64,000 nucleotides of DNA from Streptomyces sp. NBC_01267 (GCF_036241575.1 NZ_CP108455.1:558001-622000), one strand, 5' to 3'; numbered from the stretch's first letter, positions 32,509 to 42,577 are shown. Program-made: numbers and translations. Notes: generated by a model not told the origin, from the sequence alone.

Positions 32509-34560
32509 TCAGTCCTCTGCACCGGGCGGTTCGAATTCGCACCAGACGGCCTTGCCGTCGCCGCGCGGCTCCACGCCCCACCGCGCCGATACGGCGTCGA
32601 TGAGCATCAGGCCACGTCCCGAGGTCGCCGCTTCGCCGGGCGTCCGCCGTCGCGGCCAGGCGCTCGACCGGTCCTTGACCCAGAGCCTGATCCGCCGCAC
32701 CGGCTCGGGCAGCACCTCCAGGGTGAGCACGGCGCCGCCCTCCGTATGGAGCAGGACGTTCACGAGCAGTTCGCCCGCGGCGAGTTCCACGTCGTCGACG
32801 AGTTCCGCCATCCCCCACGCCTCAAGGGCGTTGCGCAGTACGGTGCGTGCCTCCGCCAGACCTTCCGGGTCCGCCTGGTGGATGTACTGATGGATACGGG
32901 GAGCCTGCGGCGTCCCGGGGTCGGGCGCCCTGCGCAGTACCAGCAGCGCGACGTCGTCGCCGGTGCCCCAGCGTTCCCACAGCCGGTCCGCCAGGTGATC
33001 GGCGAGCTGCTCCGCCCCCACCGGCCCGCCGCCCACCGCGTCGGCGAGGGCCTCCATACCGACGCCGATGTCGGCCCCGGGTTCCTCGACCAGGCCGTCG
33101 GTGCACAGCACGAGTGTCTCCCCGGGCACCAGGTCCAGCCGGGTTTCGGGGTACTCCTCCCGCCCGAAGTCAGTGGCGAGGCCGAGTGGCAGGCCACCGC
33201 GGAGATTCGGCCAGCCGACTCGTCCGTCGGTATGCCGGATGAGCGGACCGAGGTGCCCGGCCCGAACCGCCCTGATCCCGCCGGACGTCAGGTCGATCTG
33301 GGCGTAGGTGCAGGTGGCGAACCGTTCGGTGTCGAGCTCCGCCAGGAAGCGGGAGGCCCGTGCGAGCACGGTCGCCGGGGAGTGTCCCTCGCCCGCGTAC
33401 GCCCGCAGGGCGATGCGCAGTTGGCCCATGATGGCGGCGGCGTGGGTGTCGTGTCCCTGTACGTCGCCGACGACGATGCCGACCCTGCCGCGCGGCAGCG
33501 GGACGACGTCGTACCAGTCGCCGCCCACCTCCCGGCCGCTCCAGGCCGCGTGGTAGCGCACCGCGATCTCGGCGCCCGGGACCTCCGGAATGCGCCGGGG
33601 CAACATGAACGACTGGAGTCCGGTCGCGAACTCCCGCTCCTGGTCGAAGAGCATGGCGCGCTGCAAGGACTGGGCGACGATGCCCGCCAGGCCCAGACAG
33701 AGGTTGCGGTCCTCGGAGGAGAAGCTGTTACGGCCCCGGTAGAAGAGCGCCAGCGCACCGATGGAACGGGCCTGGGCGATCAGCGGGAGGAACGCCGCCG
33801 CGTCGGCCTCCAGCCGCCGGGCATACGGACGCAGCCGGGGGAACCGCTGCGACAGCTCCGCCGGTGAGGTCACGAATCGGGGCCGCTGGGTGAGGACCAC
33901 CTCGGCGAGCGGAAGCGAATCGTCCAGCCGGTGGCGTCGCAGATCCTCCAGGACGTTCATCGAGTCGCCGGAGAGCGCCACCAGATCGAGCGCTCCGCCC
34001 ACGACCAGTCCCAGGGCGAGTCCGTCGGCACCGAAGCGTTCAAGACCGCCCTCGCCGGTCAGCACCGCGGTGACGTCGTCGACGGTGACGGCCCTCGACA
34101 GGGCGTCCGTGGTGCCCTGGAGCATCGTGGTCAGCCGTCGGCGGCCCGCCTCGACGGGGCTGATCGTGGTGAATTCGGTGAGTTCGGCCGTGGCATTGCG
34201 GACGATGCCGACGACCCGGTACGGGACGCCCTGCTCGTCGCGCAGGACCCGCCCCCGTACGTGGGTCCACTGCCGGACCCCGGTACGGCGGCGGAGCTGG
34301 AAGTACACCCCGTAGGAGGACCGGCCGTCGCGGATCGCCTGCATCAGAGCGGCGTCGAGACGGCTCCCCTCCTCGGACGGTATCCGGCTGACGAGGGACT
34401 CCGGTCTGCCGTCGTACTCACCGGGACGCAGATCGAACACGGCCAGGCCCGGCTCGTCGAACTCCAGCGTGCCGCTGCGCAGATCCCAGTCGAAGCTGCC
34501 CATGCGGTTCAGGGCCAGTCGCTCGCCCGGCCCGATCAGCGGAAGATCTCGTCCTGCCAT
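32509..34560 (-). CDS. PAS-GAF-SpoIIE phosphatase-ATPase regulator
   Basis: The 683-residue protein has four domains: a PAS fold (about 15-135), a GAF domain (about 150-325), a PP2C/SpoIIE phosphatase (about 345-545), and a C-terminal RsbW-type histidine-kinase-like ATPase (about 565-680, with AAGELLVNVLLHT). The phosphatase part holds GGDWYDVVPL, VGDVQGHD and GTGDDVALLVLR, the metal-binding aspartates. Such proteins control anti-anti-sigma/sigma partner switches by dephosphorylating STAS proteins and phosphorylating them through the ATPase half. No sigma, STAS or anti-sigma gene is adjacent, so its partners are elsewhere. Start ATG 34560 with GGAG seven bases away. Confidence 0.9.
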   Translation of the reverse strand: MAGRDLPLIGPGERLALNRMGSFDWDLRSGTLEFDEPGLAVFDLRPGEYDGRPESLVSRIPSEEGSRLDAALMQAIRDGRSSYGVYFQLRRRTGVRQWTHVRGRVLRDEQGVPYRVVGIVRNATAELTEFTTISPVEAGRRRLTTMLQGTTDALSRAVTVDDVTAVLTGEGGLERFGADGLALGLVVGGALDLVALSGDSMNVLEDLRRHRLDDSLPLAEVVLTQRPRFVTSPAELSQRFPRLRPYARRLEADAAAFLPLIAQARSIGALALFYRGRNSFSSEDRNLCLGLAGIVAQSLQRAMLFDQEREFATGLQSFMLPRRIPEVPGAEIAVRYHAAWSGREVGGDWYDVVPLPRGRVGIVVGDVQGHDTHAAAIMGQLRIALRAYAGEGHSPATVLARASRFLAELDTERFATCTYAQIDLTSGGIRAVRAGHLGPLIRHTDGRVGWPNLRGGLPLGLATDFGREEYPETRLDLVPGETLVLCTDGLVEEPGADIGVGMEALADAVGGGPVGAEQLADHLADRLWERWGTGDDVALLVLRRAPDPGTPQAPRIHQYIHQADPEGLAEARTVLRNALEAWGMAELVDDVELAAGELLVNVLLHTEGGAVLTLEVLPEPVRRIRLWVKDRSSAWPRRRTPGEAATSGRGLMLIDAVSARWGVEPRGDGKAVWCEFEPPGAED

Positions 34561-34741
34561 ACGGTCGCTCCGAGGAGGGCTGAGGGGGCCAAAGCGTAAC
34601 TTTCCGCCGTTCTGCTCGCACTGCGGCTGCCGCCTATCGGGGACTGGAGTCCCGCCGCGGCCCGCCGTACGGCCGCACCCGGCGGGCACCGGCCCCGCAG
34701 GTTCGCGGGAAGACCGGGAACCTGCTCCCCGGGTGCAGCGG

Positions 34742-35248
34742 CTAACGGCGGGCCAGGGCCCCCCGGACGAAGGCCGCCTGGCCGGCATGCTGCAGGTCGT
34801 CGGCGATGACACTGACCAGCCGGACCCCGAGGGTGACCGGCGGCGACCACGTCTCGTCGACCACCCGGTCGAGCGCGGCGTCGTCGAGCCCGCGGACGAA
34901 CCCGGCCGTCTGCTCGTGCACCGCGTCGAAGTAGCCGAGCAGCAGATCGGCGCCCACCCGCACCTGCGTCACCTGCTTGCTGTTCTGGCCGTATCCGGTC
35001 TCGCCCTCCGGGAAGGGCAGACCGAAGCGGTCCGCCCAGCCCCCGGTGAGCCACACCTGTTCCAGACCGGCGGCTCCGGCCACATGGTCGTCCTGGATCC
35101 GCGACAGATGCCATACGAGCCAAGCGATCGAATTCGCCCCGCCGTCCAGTCTGGTGGAGAGGGCTTCCTCCGACAGCCCTTCGACCGCGCCGTGCACGGA
35201 CTCCTGAATGCGCTCGAATGCGTCTGCCAGGACCTCTGCGGTGTTCAT
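34742..35248 (-). CDS. DinB-family protein (DUF664/mycothiol-transferase-like)
   Basis: The 168-residue protein is a DinB four-helix bundle. The metal-site histidines are visible in WLVWHLSRIQDDH (near residue 45) and in VIADDLQHAGQAAF near the C-terminus. DinB-like proteins include mycothiol- and bacillithiol-dependent thiol transferases and many of unknown activity. ATG 35248 follows GGGGAG. A longer frame upstream is Ser/Gly/Pro-rich and is unlikely to be translated. It is divergent from GH92, with a 272-bp gap in which I see no clear operator. Confidence 0.82.
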   Translation of the reverse strand: MNTAEVLADAFERIQESVHGAVEGLSEEALSTRLDGGANSIAWLVWHLSRIQDDHVAGAAGLEQVWLTGGWADRFGLPFPEGETGYGQNSKQVTQVRVGADLLLGYFDAVHEQTAGFVRGLDDAALDRVVDETWSPPVTLGVRLVSVIADDLQHAGQAAFVRGALARR

Positions 35249-35520
35249 CGGCTGCTCCCCGGCCGGAAGAGTGGGCCGCCCCGGTCGGCCGCGCCCGGAG
35301 TGGTCGTCTGCGGAACCACCTTGGCCGCTCGCCCGCTCCGGCTGTGTGTTCGACACGCGCCGGACCGCACAACCCTGCCGGACGTCTCACGCGCTCCCTG
35401 CCTCGCCCTTCACCCGTCGTTCACCGGATGGGCCTCAGGGGTCATTTCCCGTACCGCACAAGCGACTTAAGATCTCCGACGCCCCCCACTTCCGCTTCGC
35501 TTCACGGAAGGCTCCGCTCC

Positions 35521-37950
35521 ATGCTCTTCAGACCGTCCCGCGCCCCCGGCAGAACCGCGGCGTCAGCGACCGCCGTCGGGCTGGCCGCCGCACTGGCCGC
35601 CACCCTGCTCGCACCGGCGGCCGAGGCCGCATCGGCCGTGGCACACCCGACCGCCTATGTCGATCCGCTGATCGGCACGGCGAACGGCGGCAACACCTAT
35701 CCGGGGGCCGACGCGCCGTACGGAATGATCGGCTGGTCCCCGACCAGCACGGCCGGCGACCAGACGAACACCGCCGCCGCCAACGGCTACTCGTACGACA
35801 CGACCCGGATGCGGGGCCTGAGCCTCACCCATGTCAACGGCGCCGGATGCGCGCCCGGCGCCGCGGGAGACATCCCGATCATGCCGTTCGTGGGGGACGT
35901 CACCACCTCGCCCTCGGCGGACACCAAGGACGCCGTCTACGCCGCCGACTTCACCCACGCGGACGAGAGCGCCACTCCGGGCCGCTACCAGGTCGGCCTC
36001 GCCTCCGGGGCCTCCGCCGATCTCGCCGTGAGCGAGCGGGCCGGGGTGGGCGATTTCGCCTTTCCCGCGGGCAAGCCCGCGAATCTGCTCTTCCGCGTCT
36101 CCAACTCGCTCAACGGCAGCGAGGACGCACATGTCGACATCGACACCGTGCACCGCAAGGTGACCGGCTGGGTGCTCACCGGAGCCTTCTGCGGCCGACG
36201 CGCCAACGGGGGTACCAACAACCGTAAGAGCTACTACAAGCTCTACTTCAGCGCCTCCTTCGACCGGGCCTTCTCCACCACGGGCACCTGGAAGGACGGA
36301 ACGCTCTCCCCCGGATCGGTCACGGGTTCGGGCGGCGAGGGATACGCGACGGGGGCGGACCGCGCGGGCCGCGGTTCGGGCGGCTGGGTCGGCTTCGACA
36401 CCTCGTCCGACAACGATGTCAGGATGCGTCTCGGCATCTCGTACGTCAGCCTCGCGGGCGCCGAGACCAACCTCCGCAAGGAGATCGTGCCGCGTGCGAG
36501 CGCCGCCGACGTCGCGAAGCGCACCCGCGCGGCCTGGGACCGCGAACTGCGCGCCGTGCGGATCAGCGGCGGCAGCACCGCACAGCGCACCGCCTTCTAC
36601 ACCGCGCTGTACCACGCGCTGATGCAGCCGAGCCTGATCAGTGACACCGACGGCCGCTACCCCGGCATGGACGGCGTGCCGCACCGGATCGGCCGGGGCC
36701 AGCAGGCGCAGTACAGCAACTTCTCGGGCTGGGACCAGTACCGTGCGCAGATCCAGCTGCTGGCCGCGCTGAAGCCGGAGGTGGCCGGCGACTTCGCGCA
36801 GTCGCTGTACAACTTCTCCCGCCAGAACGGCGGTGTGTGGGACCGCTGGGTGCACATCAACGGCGCCACGCACGTCATGACGGGTGATCCCACGGCGGCG
36901 ACGCTGGCCACCTTCTACGCCATGGGCGTCCGCAACTTCGACTACCGCGGCGCCTTCGACTCGCTGGTGCGCCAGGCCACCGTTCCGGTGCCGGACGATC
37001 TGTCGGACGCCGGGTGCCCCGGACAGTGCACCGGACAACGCCCCAACCTGGCACAGTACTTGACCTCGCACTACGCGCCCCAGGACACCTGCCACTGCTG
37101 GGGCGGCGCGGCCGAGACCCTGGAGGACGCGGTCGCCGACTCCGCACTCGCGAAGTGGGCCCAGCTGCTCGGCCGTACGAAGGAGGCCGCCGACTTCACC
37201 GAACGCGGCGGCTGGTGGCGCAATGTCTTCAACCCGGAGGCCACCGCGGACGGCGGTTACATCCAGGCCCGCAACACCGACGGTTCCTGGGTGACGCCCT
37301 TCAGCCCCGGCAGCGAGCTCGGCTTCGCGCAGGGCACCAGCGCGACCTACAGCTGGATGGTCCCGCAGGATGTCCAGGGCCTGGCCGGCGCGATGGGCGG
37401 GCGGGAGACCGCGGCGCAGCGGCTGGACGGATTCTTCCACCGGGCGGACGGCTCCTGGTCGGTCAAGGGCGGTGACGCCCTGCGCTACGACCCGACCAAC
37501 GAGCCCGGTATCCACGCCCCGTGGCTCTACAACGGGCTCGGCCAGCCGTGGAAGACCCAGGCCACGGTCCGGGAGATCCTCGACACCGTCTACGGCACCG
37601 GTCCGGCCGGCCTGCCGGGCAACGACGACCTGGGCACGATGTCCGCCTGGTACGTGTTCTCGGCGCTCGGCCTGTATCCGCAGACCCCGGGCAGCGCCAC
37701 CATGCTCGTGGGCGCACCGCTGTTCCCGAAGGCGGTGATCAGCCGCGCGGGCCGGGGTGACATCACGGTCAGCGCTCCTGGCGCCGATTCCGCGCACCGC
37801 TACATCGGCGGCCTGTCGGTCAACGGCCGTGGCAGCGACCGTTCCTGGACCGACGCGTCCCTGATCACCTCGGGCGGCAGCCTCACCTACCGGCTGACGG
37901 ACCGGCCCGACACCACCTGGGCCACCGCGCCGGGCAGCCTTCCGCACTGA
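35521..37950 (+). CDS. Secreted GH92 alpha-mannosidase
   Basis: The 809-residue protein has a Sec-type signal (hydrophobic residues 12-36) and a GH92 catalytic unit: VDPLIGTANGGNTYPGADAP at the start of the mature part, THVNGAGC, HCWGGAAETLEDAVADSALA, NEPGIHAPWLYN and GNDDLGTMSAWYVFSALGLYP. GH92 enzymes are Ca2+-dependent exo-alpha-mannosidases with inversion, often alpha-1,2. It probably trims mannose from fungal or yeast glycans outside the cell. Start ATG 35521, GGAAGG upstream. It stands alone; a terminator follows. Confidence 0.92.
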   Translation: MLFRPSRAPGRTAASATAVGLAAALAATLLAPAAEAASAVAHPTAYVDPLIGTANGGNTYPGADAPYGMIGWSPTSTAGDQTNTAAANGYSYDTTRMRGLSLTHVNGAGCAPGAAGDIPIMPFVGDVTTSPSADTKDAVYAADFTHADESATPGRYQVGLASGASADLAVSERAGVGDFAFPAGKPANLLFRVSNSLNGSEDAHVDIDTVHRKVTGWVLTGAFCGRRANGGTNNRKSYYKLYFSASFDRAFSTTGTWKDGTLSPGSVTGSGGEGYATGADRAGRGSGGWVGFDTSSDNDVRMRLGISYVSLAGAETNLRKEIVPRASAADVAKRTRAAWDRELRAVRISGGSTAQRTAFYTALYHALMQPSLISDTDGRYPGMDGVPHRIGRGQQAQYSNFSGWDQYRAQIQLLAALKPEVAGDFAQSLYNFSRQNGGVWDRWVHINGATHVMTGDPTAATLATFYAMGVRNFDYRGAFDSLVRQATVPVPDDLSDAGCPGQCTGQRPNLAQYLTSHYAPQDTCHCWGGAAETLEDAVADSALAKWAQLLGRTKEAADFTERGGWWRNVFNPEATADGGYIQARNTDGSWVTPFSPGSELGFAQGTSATYSWMVPQDVQGLAGAMGGRETAAQRLDGFFHRADGSWSVKGGDALRYDPTNEPGIHAPWLYNGLGQPWKTQATVREILDTVYGTGPAGLPGNDDLGTMSAWYVFSALGLYPQTPGSATMLVGAPLFPKAVISRAGRGDITVSAPGADSAHRYIGGLSVNGRGSDRSWTDASLITSGGSLTYRLTDRPDTTWATAPGSLPH

Positions 37951-37956
37951 TCCTGT

Positions 37957-37988
37957 GTGGGGGCCGGGTCACGTACCCCGGCCCCCAC
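37957..37988. terminator. Bidirectional hairpin after GH92
   Basis: GTGGGGGCCGGG (37957-37968) and CCCGGCCCCCAC (37977-37988) form a perfect 12-bp stem with an 8-base loop between two convergent genes. Confidence 0.75.
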
Positions 37989-38001
37989 CGGTGACCGGCC
38001 G

Positions 38002-38700
38002 TCAGCGCTCCTCGTCCTGCGCCGCCGCACCGTCGGCGACCTCTTGCAGGGTGCGTCCGGTACGGACCGAGCGGGCCCGGCGCGGATCCGTCGGACCCGC
38101 ACTCCCGCCGGTCCGTTCCTTGCCCGTCCCGTGCGACGTGGAGCCGTCCCGGGCCTCGGCCGGGGCACCCCTCTCCTTGCCGGTTTTCTCCCTCGCCTTG
38201 ACCAGGAGCCACGCCTCGGGGTCGGTGCTGTCGGCGCCACCGTGGAAGCGGGTGAGCGCGTACTCACCGTGCAGCTTGGTCCCGTCGAGCCAGAAGGTGG
38301 CGTGACCGCGCTCCAGGGACTCCGCGAACGGGATGCCACGGCCCCGGCGGTCGTGGCTGAGCGGGCGGTAGGTCCCCTCGTCCCACACGATGACGGTGCC
38401 GCCGCCGTACTCGCCGCGCGGGATCACCCCCTCGAACTCCCGGTACTCCAGCGGGTGGTCCTCGGTCGGTACGGCGAGCCGCTTGTCCCGCGGGTCGGCC
38501 GACGGGCCCTTCGGCACGGCCCAGGACTTCAGTACGCCCGCCACCTCCAGCCGGAAGTCGAAGTGCATCCGGCGCGCGTCATGGATCTGCACCACGAAAC
38601 AGGGGGCGTCACCGGACCCGCCGGTCTCACCGCGGGGCTCCGACGTCGTATCGAAATGCCGTTTGCCACGGTAGGTCCGCAGCGCCTCTTCATCGCTCAT
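38002..38700 (-). CDS. LigD-type 3'-phosphoesterase domain protein
   Basis: The 232-residue protein is a stand-alone phosphoesterase domain of DNA ligase D: FVVQIHDARRMHFDFRLE with the metal-binding His/Asp pair, then SWAVPKGPS, TEDHPLEYREFEG and GGGTVIVWDEGTY. It ends in a 60-residue polar, probably disordered tail. The domain removes 3' phosphates and ribonucleotides at break ends in non-homologous end joining. No Ku, ligase or polymerase domain gene lies nearby. ATG 38700 with GGGAGG nine bases upstream is preferred to an upstream ATG at 38727. It lies 67 bp downstream of the MFS gene's end. Confidence 0.88.
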   Translation of the reverse strand: MSDEEALRTYRGKRHFDTTSEPRGETGGSGDAPCFVVQIHDARRMHFDFRLEVAGVLKSWAVPKGPSADPRDKRLAVPTEDHPLEYREFEGVIPRGEYGGGTVIVWDEGTYRPLSHDRRGRGIPFAESLERGHATFWLDGTKLHGEYALTRFHGGADSTDPEAWLLVKAREKTGKERGAPAEARDGSTSHGTGKERTGGSAGPTDPRRARSVRTGRTLQEVADGAAAQDEER

Positions 38701-38767
38701 GTCCGGCGCCTCCCTGGGGGCTGTCATCGGGGTACCGCCCGGCCGCGACGGTCGGGCCCCTCGGCGG

Positions 38768-40258
38768 TCATACGGCCTGCGCGTCCGGCGGGCCGGCCTG
38801 CGCGGGCGGCCGTTCGGAGAGTGGTCCGGCGATGTCCTCCAGCGACCTGCCCTCGGCGTCCACGGCGAACACCACGGCGACCAGGCCCGCCGCGACCATC
38901 AGTGCGGCGCCGATGCAGAACGCGAGGACCGCGTCGCCGACCACACCGCTCGACGTGAGACCGGAGAAGACCAGCGGCCCCGAGATCCCGCCCGCCGCGG
39001 TGCCGAGTGCGTAGAACAGCGCGATCGCCATGGCGCGGGTCTCCATCGGGAAGATCTCACTCACCGTCAGGTAGGCCGAACTGGCACCGGCCGACGCGAA
39101 GAACAGCACACCGCACCAGCACACCGTCATCGTGGTGGCGTCGAGCCAGCCCTGGTCGAACACCCAAGCGGTGACGAAGAGCAGCAACCCGGAGAGGATG
39201 TACGTCCCCGAGATCATCTTCTTGCGCCCGACGGTGTCGAAGAGCCTGCCGAGCAGCAGGGGTCCGAGGAAGTTCCCGAATGCGATGACAGCGAAGAAAT
39301 AGCCGGTCGTACCGCTGGACACACCGAAGAACTTCACCAGGATCGAACTGAACCCGAAGGTGATGGCGTTGTAGAGGAACGCCTGTCCGATGAAGAGGGA
39401 GAAGCCGAGTGTGGCGCGCTTGGGATACGAGCGGAAGAGGGTCCTGCCGATCTCCACGAAGCTGACGCTCGTCCGCTGTTCGATGGTGATGGACCGCCCC
39501 GCTTCCGGCAGTTCGATGCCCTTCTCCTGCTCGATCTCCCGCTCCACGCCGTCCACGATCGCGTTCGCGCCGTCGGACCTGCCGTGGATGAACATCCACC
39601 GCGGGCTCTCCGGCACGTGCCGGCGGACCAGCAGGATCACCAGGCCGAGGACGACGCCGAGTGCGAAGGTGAGCCGCCAGCCGATGTTCTCGGGGAAGAT
39701 GCCGGTGTCGAGCGCCAGGACGGAGAGCAGCGCACCGCCCATCGCGCCGAGCCAGTAACTGCCGTTGATGATCAGGTCGACCCGGCCGCGGTACTTACCG
39801 GGGATCAGTTCGTCGATGGCCGAGTTGATGGCCGCGTACTCGCCACCGATCCCGAAACCGGTGAGGAACCGGAAGAGGAAGAACCACCACGCCGAGAAGG
39901 ACAGGGCTGTCATCGCGGTCGCCGCGAGGTAGACGGCGAGCGTGACGAGGAAGAGTTTCTTGCGGCCGAAGCGGTCGGTGAGCCAGCCGAAGACCAGTGC
40001 GCCGGAACACGCGCCCGCCACGTAGAGGGCGGCGCCGAGGCCCGTCACCTGGGAGTCGGTGATGGAGAGCCCGCTGCCGCTCTCGGAGAGCCTGCTGGCG
40101 ATGTTGCCCACGACGGTGACTTCGAGGCCGTCCAGGATCCAGACGGTCCCGAGACCGATCACGATCATCCAGTGCCAGCGGGACCAGGGCAGCCGGTCCA
40201 GCCGTGCGGGAACCTCGGTGGTGATGATGTGCGTCCCGGAGGTAGCGGCGTGGCTCAT
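38768..40258 (-). CDS. MFS sugar-porter-like transporter
   Basis: The 496-residue protein has 12 membrane helices and sugar-porter-family signatures: GWLTDRFGRKKLFL (loop 2-3), RFLTGFGIGGEYAAINSAIDELIPGKYRGR (after helix 4), PESPRWMF before the central loop, and GRLFDTVGRKKM in the second half. The group includes transporters of sugars, aromatic acids and metabolites, and the substrate cannot be read here. ATG 40258 has AGGAGGAG upstream. The upstream gap to the cold-shock gene contains that gene's terminator. Confidence 0.88.
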   Translation of the reverse strand: MSHAATSGTHIITTEVPARLDRLPWSRWHWMIVIGLGTVWILDGLEVTVVGNIASRLSESGSGLSITDSQVTGLGAALYVAGACSGALVFGWLTDRFGRKKLFLVTLAVYLAATAMTALSFSAWWFFLFRFLTGFGIGGEYAAINSAIDELIPGKYRGRVDLIINGSYWLGAMGGALLSVLALDTGIFPENIGWRLTFALGVVLGLVILLVRRHVPESPRWMFIHGRSDGANAIVDGVEREIEQEKGIELPEAGRSITIEQRTSVSFVEIGRTLFRSYPKRATLGFSLFIGQAFLYNAITFGFSSILVKFFGVSSGTTGYFFAVIAFGNFLGPLLLGRLFDTVGRKKMISGTYILSGLLLFVTAWVFDQGWLDATTMTVCWCGVLFFASAGASSAYLTVSEIFPMETRAMAIALFYALGTAAGGISGPLVFSGLTSSGVVGDAVLAFCIGAALMVAAGLVAVVFAVDAEGRSLEDIAGPLSERPPAQAGPPDAQAV

Positions 40259-40475
40259 CGGGCTCCTCCTGGGTGCGGTGACTCCGGTGGCTCCGCAGCA
40301 GCACGAACTGCGGGCATCCAGCAGATCATCCACACAAAAAGGACAGCGCGCCCGCCGGGCGCACCCGCGCGGCCCATTCCCCGGAACGGCTCGTGGCGAC
40401 GGGGTGGCGGCGGGGTTCGTTCCGCCCCGGTACGGCTTCGGCGTACGAACACCGCGTGAAGATCCTGAAACGACA

Positions 40476-40510
40476 GCGCCCGCCCCCGGCCGGAAGCCGG
40501 GGGCGGGCGC
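40476..40510 (-). terminator. Strong hairpin after the cold-shock gene
   Basis: GCGCCCGCCCCCGGC (40476-40490) and its exact complement (40496-40510) form a 15-bp stem with a CGGAA loop, 12 bp past the cold-shock gene stop. Confidence 0.85.
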
Positions 40511-40521
40511 GAACCGCCGGA

Positions 40522-40878
<357 letters not shown>

Positions 40879-41130
40879 CTACACGGCCGAACGTGCGACG
40901 ACCCCGTCGGCCGGTCCGTTGCACCCCTCCTGGCGGACATCCGACCCTCGCATTGCGTTCGATATGGCGAGCAATGCCCCCACTCGCCCCTGCCTGGGCG
41001 CTCACGAAAACCGGGACGAAAGAAATCGGGCGCCCGTCGGCTCGCGAATTCGGCCGGATCCCGACGGCGGGACAGTCATTGGCATGGACCTGCCCAACCG
41101 GTGTGGGCTACGCTCCGCTGCGGCACACTC

Positions 41131-41144
41131 TGAGAGCGCTCTCA
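41131..41144. promoter_or_regulatory. CebR-like palindrome before the secreted protease
   Basis: TGAGAGCGCTCTCA is a perfect 14-bp palindrome, 69 bp before the protease start. It differs from the Streptomyces CebR box TGGGAGCGCTCCCA by one symmetric transition in each arm. A LacI/GalR-family regulator is therefore likely. Confidence 0.6.
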
Positions 41145-41212
41145 CTCGAAAGTGTTCACGGACGCCTGCTGTTCCACCCCCACGATGCTGGAACAACAGA
41201 AGGGCCAGACCC

Positions 41213-42364
41213 TTGAGACGCAGCACGCTCACCCGCACCGCCCTGTCCGCACTCCTCGTTCTGGGAACCTGGGCGACCGTCGGACTCGCCCCGGCCTCCG
41301 CAGCCGATCACTCCGCCCCCTCCGCCGCGAGGCCGGCCTCCGACGGTCTGCTCTCGGCCATGCAGCACGATCTGGGCCTGACGAAGAGCCAGGCCCAGAG
41401 CCGCCTGACCGCAGAGAAGACCGCAACCTCCGTCCAGCCGAAGGCGCGTCGCGCCGCAGGCTCCTCGTACGGCGGCTCCTGGTTCGACGCGGCCACCGGG
41501 AAACTGACGGTCGCCCTCACCGACTCCACGAAGGCGGACGCCGTACGGGCGACCGGCGCGGCCGTCGAACAGGTGGCGCACAGCGCCCGCCAACTCGACG
41601 CGACCAAGAAGCAGATGGACAGAGGCACCGCGCCGGCGGGCGTCAACAGCTGGCACGTGGACCCCGAGGCCAGCCGGGTCGTCGTGGACATCGTCGCTTC
41701 AGCAAAGAATGACAACGATGTCCAAGCTTTTGTCGCACGCGCCAGGAAGACCGGACCCGTCTCGGTGGAGCTCGCCCCCGAGGCGGCGAAGACCCTGTCC
41801 GCGGGCACGGTGGGCGGAGATCCGTACTACACGGGCAACGTCCGCTGCTCCATCGGCTTCTCCGTCAACGGCGGTTTCGTCACCGCGGGCCACTGCGCGC
41901 AGCCGGGCGCGGCGGTCAGCGGCTGGGACGGCTCGGCCATAGGTACGTTCCAGGGTTCGTCGTTCCCAGGAGACGACTACGCCTGGGTCGGCGTCGGCAA
42001 CGGCTGGTGGACGGTTCCGGTGGTCCTCGGCTGGGGCACGGTCTCCGACCAGCTGGTCCGCGGCTCCGCGGAGGCGCCCATCGGGGCCTCGATCTGCCGC
42101 TCCGGCTCCACGTCGCACTGGCACTGCGGGAACGTCCTGGCCACCGACGAGACCGTGAACTACAGCCAGGGCGCGGTCAGTCAGCTGACCAGGACCAACG
42201 TCTGCGCCGAGCCGGGCGACTCGGGCGGCTCCTTCATCAGTGGTGACCAGGCCCAGGGTGTCACCTCGGGCGGCTGGGGCGACTGCACCGGCGGGGGCGA
42301 GACCTGGTTCCAGCCGGTCAACGAGATCCTGAGCAGGTACGGCCTCACCCTCACCACGGCCTGA
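41213..42364 (+). CDS. Secreted S1 serine protease, streptogrisin type
   Basis: The 383-residue preproprotein has a Sec signal (residues 1-32), an alpha-lytic-protease-type pro-region (to about 195, including DLGLTKSQAQSRL) and a chymotrypsin-fold domain. The triad lies in FVTAGHCAQ, FPGDDYAWVGV and CAEPGDSGGSFISG. Cysteine pairs around the His (VRCSIGF...GHC) and Ser motifs match streptogrisins. It is activated by self-cleavage of the pro-region. The only frame-consistent start that leaves a signal peptide is TTG 41213, with AAGGG eight bases ahead. Expression may be under the CebR-like palindrome at 41131. Confidence 0.92.
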   Translation: MRRSTLTRTALSALLVLGTWATVGLAPASAADHSAPSAARPASDGLLSAMQHDLGLTKSQAQSRLTAEKTATSVQPKARRAAGSSYGGSWFDAATGKLTVALTDSTKADAVRATGAAVEQVAHSARQLDATKKQMDRGTAPAGVNSWHVDPEASRVVVDIVASAKNDNDVQAFVARARKTGPVSVELAPEAAKTLSAGTVGGDPYYTGNVRCSIGFSVNGGFVTAGHCAQPGAAVSGWDGSAIGTFQGSSFPGDDYAWVGVGNGWWTVPVVLGWGTVSDQLVRGSAEAPIGASICRSGSTSHWHCGNVLATDETVNYSQGAVSQLTRTNVCAEPGDSGGSFISGDQAQGVTSGGWGDCTGGGETWFQPVNEILSRYGLTLTTA

Positions 42365-42413
42365 CCGCCGCCGCACCCGGACCGGCCCACCGCACGGGCC
42401 GGAACGGCAGCGC

Positions 42414-42438
42414 GCCCCGGCGATCGGATCGCCGGGGC
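42414..42438 (+). terminator. Hairpin after the S1 protease
   Basis: G/CCCCGGCGATC and GATCGCCGGGG/C form a 12-bp perfect palindrome followed by CGTTGTCAAAAA. It ends the protease transcript. Confidence 0.7.
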
Positions 42439-42455
42439 CGTTGTCAAAAAGACGC

Positions 42456-42500
42456 TGCCATGTCGTTGTCACGAGGCGTTGCCATGCCGTTGTCACGAGG
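42456..42500. repeat. Two 21-bp direct repeats, period 24
   Basis: Copies at 42456-42476 and 42480-42500 differ at one base and share CGTTGTCACGAGG. A shorter echo, CGTTGTCA, sits just upstream at 42439. They lie between the protease terminator and the SpoIIE phosphatase gene and could be repeated regulator sites. Confidence 0.7.
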
Positions 42501-42561
42501 GACGGCCCGGCCCCGCGCTTCCGGCCGCCCTGACGCGTCCTGCACAAAGCGCGCCCCGGAA

Positions 42562-42577
42562 ATAAGATGGTTCTTAT
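42562..42577. promoter_or_regulatory. AT-rich inverted repeat ATAAGA-N4-TCTTAT
   Basis: A perfect 6-bp inverted repeat with a 4-bp spacer stands out in this G+C-rich gap, 129 bp before the SpoIIE phosphatase gene. It may be an operator or promoter element. Confidence 0.4.
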
